NCBI GenBank assembly: GCA_016302925.1
Contig: JAEDMR010000047.1
Span: 1 to 11,682, forward strand
Source: Bacillota bacterium
Lineage (GTDB): Bacteria > Bacillota > Clostridia > Peptostreptococcales > Anaerovoracaceae
DNA length: 11,682 nucleotides
Direction: 5' to 3'
Both the position numbers and the translations under genes were made by a program. The notes under the pieces are model-generated. The model was not told the DNA's origin, did no database searches, and was given only the letters and a program-made list of their open reading frames with translations. Of the stretch, positions 6,897-11,682 are shown one piece after another (positions within the stretch are counted from its first letter, which is position 1; every line of letters begins with the position of its first letter).

Positions 6897-6925
6897 TTTA
6901 CATGTTTTCTTGAATGATATATAAT
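6897..6925 (+). promoter_or_regulatory. Sigma-A promoter of the PD-(D/E)XK-like gene
   Basis: TTTACA (6897-6902), 17 bases, TATAAT (6920-6925). The -35 fits at five of six bases and the -10 is perfect. It lies 27 bp before the ATG, giving a leader of about 20 nt that contains GGAAGGAG. Confidence 0.85.
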
Positions 6926-6951
6926 GGAAAAAATGGAAGGAGATGCGTGAG

Positions 6952-7800
6952 ATGAGAGGATTTCGATCAGAAATGGAACGTGACATGAAGCTGGAGCAGG
7001 ATATGCTGCGGCAGTGCGAGACGGAACTGGCCCATGCCCCGAAGGGAAGCCTGGTATGTTACGTGAAAAAGGGAAGAATCTACTTCAAATATATATATTA
7101 TCTGCGGGGAAACGGAGAAAAAAAGAGCACCCGGATGGAGCGCCACCTGGGAAGAGAAGATGAGGTGCTGATCCGCGCGCTGCAGCGGAAGGCTTATCTG
7201 AAAAGGATGAAGGCCATCCTGGAAAAAAATCTGGAGGTGCAGAATTTCGCAGTCCGGAGTTATTCGCCATATGATTATCATCATATTATGGAGAGCGCCG
7301 GGGCGGCGTATCAGATTGAAACGCTGGAATTGTTCCTGCAGCAGAGATGGCAGAACCATGAGGCGAAGCCTGCACCGTCCGACAGTGATGTGCAGAATGC
7401 ATTTCGGCAGGACGGGCTGACACAAATGACTGCAGCGGGATTTCGGGTACGGAGCAAGTCCGAAGCACTGATCGCAAATTCTCTGTATGAAAACAGAATC
7501 GTGTTCTTCTATGAAAAGGAAATTCGCGTCAAGCTGGAGACGGGAGAAACAGTCCTTCTTCATCCGGATTTTGCGATTCTGATTCCGTCGGGAGAGCTGA
7601 TACTCTGGGAACACCTGGGTCTGCTCCGAAAAAAAGAGTATGCCCTGAAATTCGGGGAAAAATTACATTTTTACAACCTGGCGGGGTATACACCCGGCAT
7701 AAATCTGATTCTGACTGCCGACGACGTCAACGGAAGCCTGGACATGCAGGCGGTCGCCAGAATCATCGACTGGCTGAAAACCATTTGCCAGAAGAGGTAG
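6952..7800 (+). CDS. Conserved hypothetical protein with PD-(D/E)XK-like C-terminus
   Basis: 282 residues from the ATG at 6952. The in-frame ATG at 6943 directly abuts AAGGAG (6937-6942), so it is too close; 6952 has a nine-base spacing. The N-terminal third is charged and probably helical, with a KKGRIYFKYIYYLRGNG segment (39-55) and RALQRKAYLKRMKAILEKNL (from 75). The C-terminal domain has RSKSEALIANSLYE (167-180), FFYEKEI (185-191), HPDFAI (204-209) and LWEHLGLL (218-225), with K237 and Y241 after it. E171, D206 and E220 in this order suggest the restriction-endonuclease-like fold, but the lysine normally two residues after the last acid is replaced by Leu, so catalysis is unproven. I recall similar proteins with VRSKSE...PDF...WEH as uncharacterised family members in Clostridia. 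No membrane segment. It stands alone between a divergent EEP gene and dnaE, with only a weak GGGTT/AGCCC hairpin downstream. Confidence 0.8.
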   Translation: MRGFRSEMERDMKLEQDMLRQCETELAHAPKGSLVCYVKKGRIYFKYIYYLRGNGEKKSTRMERHLGREDEVLIRALQRKAYLKRMKAILEKNLEVQNFAVRSYSPYDYHHIMESAGAAYQIETLELFLQQRWQNHEAKPAPSDSDVQNAFRQDGLTQMTAAGFRVRSKSEALIANSLYENRIVFFYEKEIRVKLETGETVLLHPDFAILIPSGELILWEHLGLLRKKEYALKFGEKLHFYNLAGYTPGINLILTADDVNGSLDMQAVARIIDWLKTICQKR

Positions 7801-7829
7801 CGGCAGCCTGCGTCGTTTGAAAATTGAAG

Positions 7830-7919
7830 TTCTCCACATCATGGCCGATTTCTAGCCGTGTGTCGAACTTTTTGCGAATTTTTCGACACTTTTGGGGTTG
7901 AAGAGCCCTTTGTGGCGAA
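7830..7919. promoter_or_regulatory. Spo0A-box module 1 (four alternating boxes)
   Basis: Boxes: TTCTCCA (7830, degenerate), TGTCGAA (7861), TTCGACA (7882), TGGCGAA (7913). Starts are 31, 21 and 31 bp apart. TGNCGAA is the established 0A-box consensus for the response regulator Spo0A, and its free third position is exactly where the 7913 box differs. Boxes 1-2 and 3-4 each frame a 38-bp segment whose ends can pair (GTTCTCCACA with TGTGTCGAAC; TTCGACAC with GTGGCGAA). The two segments are 14 bp apart. This is inferred to be an operator array; binding is untested. Confidence 0.55.
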
Positions 7920-7940
7920 CGAAAATTTGATTTTCTTCGC
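7915..7940. repeat. Hairpin with 11-bp stem in the dnaE upstream region
   Basis: GCGAACGAAAAT (7915-7926) and ATTTTCTTCGC (7930-7940) pair over 11 bp with one bulged C and a three-base loop. It overlaps the last box of module 1. It is not followed by a clean U-tract, though a run of six T occurs at 7961-7966. It shares TCTTCGCAAAATCCG with the repeat-rich region near 260. Confidence 0.6.
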
Positions 7941-7998
7941 AAAATCCGCAGTCTGGGCGCTTTTTTCTCGTATTTTCGGTGAATATAGTCATCTGGCG

Positions 7999-8088
7999 TT
8001 CGACACATAAGAGTCTGTAATGCGTAATGTGTCGAATTATTTTGGAAAAGTTCGACATCACAATCGTGTACTGGTGATGTGTGTCGAA
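7999..8088. promoter_or_regulatory. Spo0A-box module 2 (four exact boxes)
   Basis: TTCGACA (7999), TGTCGAA (8030), TTCGACA (8051) and TGTCGAA (8082) repeat the 31-21-31 bp spacing of module 1 with no mismatch. The outer pairs extend into longer inverted repeats: TTCGACACAT (7999-8008) with ATGTGTCGAA (8027-8036), a perfect 10 bp; and GTTCGACATCAC (8050-8061) with GTGATG...TCGAAC (8074-8089), 12 bp with a four-base bulge. The last box ends 29 bp before the proposed dnaE -35. Spacing near whole helical turns places the boxes on one face of the DNA. Cooperative Spo0A-type binding is the preferred reading; a structured nucleic-acid element is the alternative. Confidence 0.6.
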
Positions 8089-8117
8089 CCGGCGGCTGCA
8101 ACGCTTCATTTTTCATC

Positions 8118-8146
8118 TGTTCATCTGCCCCGAATTGTGGTAAACT
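8118..8146 (+). promoter_or_regulatory. Possible dnaE promoter with extended -10
   Basis: TGGTAAACT (8138-8146) gives an extended -10, with a weak -35 TGTTCA (8118-8123) 17 bp upstream. A weak -35 is common at promoters helped by an activator, which would suit the box array just upstream. The leader to the ATG at 8181 would be about 28 nt. Confidence 0.4.
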
Positions 8147-8180
8147 ATAAGAATCTAAGTAACGAAAGGTGCGAAGGACT

Positions 8181-9854
8181 ATGGCATTTACCCATCTTCA
8201 TGTTCATACGGAATACAGCCTGCTGGACGGCGCGGCACGCATCAAGGATGTGGTATGCCGTGCGAAGGAGCTGGGCATGGACAGTCTGGCCATCACCGAT
8301 CATGGAGTCATGTTCGGCGTGGTGGATTTCTATAAAGAGTGTAAAAAACAGGGAATCCGGCCGATCATCGGGTGCGAGGTCTATACCGCCAAGCGGAAAA
8401 TGACCGATAAGGATGTGGAAAAGGACAAGCACCAGGGCCATCTGATCCTGCTGGCGAAGAACGAACAGGGATATAAAAATCTGATAAAAATCGTGTCCCT
8501 CGGCTTTACGAAGGGATATTACTATAAACCCCGCATTGATAAGGATGTGCTGCGGGAACACAGTGAAGGTCTGATCTGCCTGTCTGCCTGTCTGGCCGGG
8601 GAGGTCCAGTTCCGCCTGATGCAAAACGACTATGAAGGGGCGAAGGCGGAGGCACAGGCTCTGTCGGAGATCTTCGGTCTGGGGAATTTCTATCTGGAGA
8701 TTCAGGATCAGGGGCTGGAGGAGGAAGCATATATCAAGCCGAATCTGCTGCGGCTGGCCAGCGAGCTGGCCCTGCCGCTGGCTGCCACCAACGACGTCCA
8801 TTATGTGCGCCGGGAGGATGCGGAGGCCCACGATGTGCTGCTGGCCATTCAGACCGCAACTACCATCGATGATCCCAACCGGATGCGGTTTCCTAACGAT
8901 CAGTTTTATCTGAAGAGTGAAGAGGAGATGCGCAAGCTGTTCGCCGGAATTCCGGAGGCTTGCGATAATACCCAGAAGATTGCGGAGCAGTGCAGCTTTG
9001 ACTTCCGCTTCGGCGAATATCATCTGCCCCAGTTTATCCCGCCGGATGGGCTGGATAACGAGACTTATCTGCGGAAGCTCTGCAGCGAGGGCCTTACGGA
9101 GCGTTACGGTGACAATCCGGATCAGAGTCTGCCGGACCGGCTGGAATATGAGCTGAACACGATCATTTCCATGGGATATGTGGAGTACTTCCTGATTGTA
9201 TGGGATTTCATCAATTATGCGAAACAGAACGGGATTATGGTGGGTCCGGGCAGAGGCTCGGCGGCAGGTTCCCTGGTTGCCTATTGTCTGAAAATCACAG
9301 ATATCGATCCGATTAAATACAATCTGATCTTTGAGCGGTTCCTCAATCCGGAGCGGGTCAGCATGCCGGATATCGATATTGACTTCTGTTATGAGCGGCG
9401 GCAGGAGGTCATCGACTATGTGGGACGAAAATATGGTGAAGGGCGGGTTTCCCAGATCATCACCTTCGGTACCATGAAGGCCAAGGCGGCGGTTCGCGAT
9501 GTGGGACGTGCGCTGAACGTCAGCTATGCGGAGACCGATGCCATCGCCAAGGCCATTCCGTTCGATCTGCACATGACCATCGATAAGGCGCTGGAAACCA
9601 ATCCGGAACTGCTGACACGGTATGAAAACGAGGATATGGTCCGCCAGGTGCTGGACATGTCACGCGCCATCGAAGGCATGCCGCGCCATGCCTCTACCCA
9701 TGCGGCAGGTGTGGTAATTTCCAGAGCACCGATTGATGAATATGTGCCGCTGTACATGTCCGATAAGGGCATTTCCACCCAGTTCACCATGACCACCATC
9801 GAGGAACTGGGACTTTTGAAAATGGATATGACGATCCGAAGGTTTATGAGCTGA
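8181..9854 (+). CDS. dnaE: DNA polymerase III alpha subunit, 5' fragment (frame broken)
   Basis: The 557 residues from ATG 8181 are the N-terminal half of DnaE, the replicative C-family polymerase. A GTG 12 bases upstream is in frame, but MAFTHLHVHTEYSLLDG is the family start and AAAGGTG (8165-8171) suits the ATG. The PHP domain (about 1-270) shows HLHVH (5-9) and ITDHG (38-42). The palm has GPGRGSAAGSLVAY and then MPDIDIDF (395-402), where D399 and D401 are the metal-binding aspartates. RHASTHAAGVV follows, then LGLLKMD, where D549 corresponds to the third catalytic aspartate. Immediately after it the expected FLGLRTLTVI segment is missing; eight unrelated residues (MTIRRFMS) follow and then TGA. 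The family sequence resumes in another frame at 9830. As it stands this would be an inactive truncated product, unless the break is a sequencing or assembly error. Confidence 0.93.
   Translation: MAFTHLHVHTEYSLLDGAARIKDVVCRAKELGMDSLAITDHGVMFGVVDFYKECKKQGIRPIIGCEVYTAKRKMTDKDVEKDKHQGHLILLAKNEQGYKNLIKIVSLGFTKGYYYKPRIDKDVLREHSEGLICLSACLAGEVQFRLMQNDYEGAKAEAQALSEIFGLGNFYLEIQDQGLEEEAYIKPNLLRLASELALPLAATNDVHYVRREDAEAHDVLLAIQTATTIDDPNRMRFPNDQFYLKSEEEMRKLFAGIPEACDNTQKIAEQCSFDFRFGEYHLPQFIPPDGLDNETYLRKLCSEGLTERYGDNPDQSLPDRLEYELNTIISMGYVEYFLIVWDFINYAKQNGIMVGPGRGSAAGSLVAYCLKITDIDPIKYNLIFERFLNPERVSMPDIDIDFCYERRQEVIDYVGRKYGEGRVSQIITFGTMKAKAAVRDVGRALNVSYAETDAIAKAIPFDLHMTIDKALETNPELLTRYENEDMVRQVLDMSRAIEGMPRHASTHAAGVVISRAPIDEYVPLYMSDKGISTQFTMTTIEELGLLKMDMTIRRFMS
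9825..9832 (+). other. Out-of-frame internal deletion junction in dnaE
   Basis: The codon for D549 (9825-9827) is followed after only two bases by GAC GAT CCG (from 9830), which encodes the DDPKVYEL segment that in other DnaE proteins comes some 31-36 residues later. About 91-106 bp, of length 3n+1, are therefore missing. A minus-one ribosomal shift could rejoin the frames but would not restore the lost residues. Confidence 0.8.
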
Positions 9855-11682
9855 TTTCTTCCGGAAATACCTGCGGCGTGTTCCAGCTGGAAAGCCAGGG
9901 CATGACCCAGTTTATGAAGAGCCTGAAGCCAACTTGCTACGAAGATGTGGTGGCCGGTATCGCACTTTACCGTCCGGGTCCGATGGACTCCATTCCGAAA
10001 TATATTGAAAATAAAAAGAACCCGAAGGGGATCCGCTATGTGGATCCGGCCTTGGCGCCGATTTTGGACGTGACCTACGGCTGCCTGATCTATCAGGAGC
10101 AGGTGATGCAGATCGTCCGGGATCTGGGTGGCTACAGCTACGGACGTTCCGACCTGGTGCGCCGCGCCATGTCGAAAAAGAAGATGGACGTCATGCTGGA
10201 GGAGAAGGAGTACTTCATCCACGGAAAGACCGACGAAGACGGCAATGTGGAGATCGCAGGCTGCGTTCGCAACGGCATTCCGGAGGAGGCAGCAGAAGCA
10301 ATCTTCCAGGACATGGTCAGCTTCGCAGAGTATGCGTTTAATAAAAGTCACGCTGCTGCATACGGCGTAGTGGCTTATGAGACGGGCTGGCTGAAGGCCC
10401 ACTATCCGGTGGAATTCATGGCAGCTCTCATGACCAGCGTCATGGGGGACTCGGATTCCGTCGCAAAATATATCCGCAACTGTTCCGAAATGGGTATCGA
10501 GGTTCTGCCGCCGTGCGTTAACGAAAGTCAGAAGAAATTCAGTGTGGTGGACGGCAAGATCCGGTTTGGTCTGCAGGCGGTGAAGAATGTGGGTGAGGGC
10601 GCCATTGACGCCATCATCGAAGCACGGGAGCAGAAGGGCCTGCCGAAGACCCTGCCCCAGTTTATTTCCAATGTGGAAATCAGCCAGGTCAATAAGAAGG
10701 CCATCGAAAGCCTGATCAAGGCCGGAGCCACCGACTGTCTGGAAGGAAACCGGGCTGCGCAGCTGGCGGCATACGAGGGGCTGGTGGAATCGGCCCAGAA
10801 TACATCCAGAAAGAATCTGGAAGGTCAGATTTCCCTGTTTCAGATTGCCGGTGATGAAATGCAGGCTGGCGGGCTGGAGGTCCGCCTGCCAAACGTGGAA
10901 GAATTTTCGAAAGACCTGAAGCTGGCCATGGAAAAGGAAATGCTGGGCATCTACCTGACCGATCATCCGCTGAATGAATATGCGGCGCAGATGAAACGCC
11001 TGTCCTCAGTCACCAGCGACCAGCTGCGCCATGCGGCAGAAGGTCTGGAGGCAGGAGATGGGGCTGCGGAATGTGAACCATGCGGTACCGTGGCTTCCGG
11101 CCGGAACGGAGAAAAGATCCGGGACGGTATGCCGGTGGTGATGACCGGTATGATCAATTCCCGCAGGACACTGATCACGAAAAACAGCAAAATGATGGCA
11201 TTCCTTCAGCTGGAGGATCTGTACGGCGTGACGGAGGTCGTAGTATTTCCGAATGTCTATGAGCGCTGTGCCGCTTTCACGGAGGTGGACCAGGTGATTG
11301 CTGTCCGAGGCACCCTGAACTTCAAGGAAGAGGAAGCACCGAAGGTGCTGGCCGATGAGATTTTGCCGCTGGAGGAAGCGGCGGAGCGGGGATTCAGCCA
11401 GAGGGGATTAAGCCGGCAGAGTGCGCAGCGAGGCGGAGCGCGGAATGTACAGAGCAGCGGGCAGCGGGCGATGCAGCAGCCGGCAGAGTCAATTCCGGCA
11501 GGGCCTGCGCAGCAGCCGGCGGAACAGCCGGAAGGAATGGTCAAGGTGAAGCTGACGGCGGAGATGAAACGGGAAATCACTCTGGAGCAGGTGAAAAGCG
11601 TGCTGAAGCGCCATCCGGGGAAAGCCCAGGTGCTTATCTACCTGCCGGAGGGAAAGACACTTCGGACAGATCGGCAGCTTTG
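9830..11682 (+). CDS. dnaE: DNA polymerase III alpha subunit, 3' fragment (runs off window)
   Basis: This frame is open from 9830 to the right edge with no stop (about 617 codons). It carries the fingers and C-terminal parts of DnaE: DDPKVYELISSGNTCGVFQLES, ALYRPGPMDSIPKYI, YGCLIYQEQVMQIVRDLGGY, then FAEYAFNKSHAAAYGVVAY, TDHPLNEYA, and an OB-fold (VVMTGMINSRRTLITKNSK, then FLQLEDLYGVTEVVVFP). After the OB-fold comes an Arg/Gln/Ala-rich low-complexity linker of about 55 residues (roughly 11370-11535), then a C-terminal domain starting VKVKLTAEMKREITLEQVK. It has no ribosome binding site or start of its own; the first in-frame ATG is 9902. It is best read as the continuation of the gene starting at 8181. 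The absence of any further disruption argues for a recent event or a data error rather than an old pseudogene. Confidence 0.92.

Noticed and set aside
7830..8088. CRISPR array or LexA/DnaA box cluster upstream of dnaE
   Set aside because: Only a heptamer is conserved rather than a long direct repeat, and orientations alternate. The motif is neither TTATCCACA (DnaA) nor the Gram-positive LexA GAAC-N4-GTTC; TGNCGAA fits Spo0A best.
9815..9832. Programmed minus-one frameshift in dnaE
   Set aside because: A minus-one shift would join the frames, but the product would still lack about 30 conserved palm residues next to the catalytic aspartate, so a deletion explains the data better.
8145..10966. 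Two long minus-strand open frames opposite dnaE (8145-9572 and 9524-10966)
   Set aside because: Both are antisense to strongly conserved DnaE sequence, with His/Leu/Gln-rich translations lacking motifs; shadows of GC-biased codons.

Overview
The window reads as chromosomal DNA of a moderately GC-rich, endospore-forming Gram-positive bacterium, most likely a member of Clostridia (Eubacteriales). Evidence: three spore-germination genes (a SpoVAF/GerA-type membrane protein, a CwlJ/SleB-type cortex hydrolase and a GerQ-like coat protein), clostridial-style glutamyl-tRNA synthetase and DnaE proteins, strong purine-rich ribosome binding sites and sigma-A-like promoters. I saw no phage, IS or plasmid gene. 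Layout: (1) 1-225, the N-terminus of gltX on the minus strand with its promoter. (2) 226-644, a repeat-rich non-coding stretch (GC-rich 23-bp tandem repeats, then two nearly identical 44-bp AT-rich repeats). (3) 645-4163, plus strand: an orphan spoVAF-like gene and a fatty-acyl-CoA/AMP ligase closed by a strong terminator. (4) 4264-5562, minus strand: a cwlJ-gerQ-type pair behind a sigma-E/sigma-K-like promoter. (5) 5688-6785, minus strand: a membrane-anchored endonuclease/exonuclease/phosphatase-family protein, insulated from cwlJ by a terminator hairpin. (6) 6952-7800, plus strand: a conserved hypothetical protein with a PD-(D/E)XK-nuclease-like C-terminus. (7) 7801-8180, a non-coding region with a regular array of Spo0A-type boxes and hairpins. 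(8) 8181 to the window end: dnaE, the DNA polymerase III alpha subunit, interrupted by an internal out-of-frame deletion. The most notable signal is the region upstream of dnaE. Six exact copies of TGTCGAA/TTCGACA, plus one TGGCGAA (fits TGNCGAA, the 0A-box consensus of the sporulation master regulator Spo0A) and one degenerate copy, form two modules of four alternating boxes. Box-to-box spacings are 31-21-31 bp in both modules, close to 3-2-3 helical turns. The arms also form hairpins that stay complementary although their inner sequence differs. This suggests sporulation-linked control of a replicative polymerase gene, or an undescribed structured repeat family. The second notable item is dnaE itself: the reading frame is lost just after the third catalytic aspartate, where about 30-36 conserved residues are missing; the rest stays open to the window edge. 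Together the genes suggest a sporulation and germination neighbourhood mixed with housekeeping genes: SpoVAF in the spore inner membrane, CwlJ and GerQ at the coat/cortex, with replication (dnaE) and translation (gltX) genes at the flanks.
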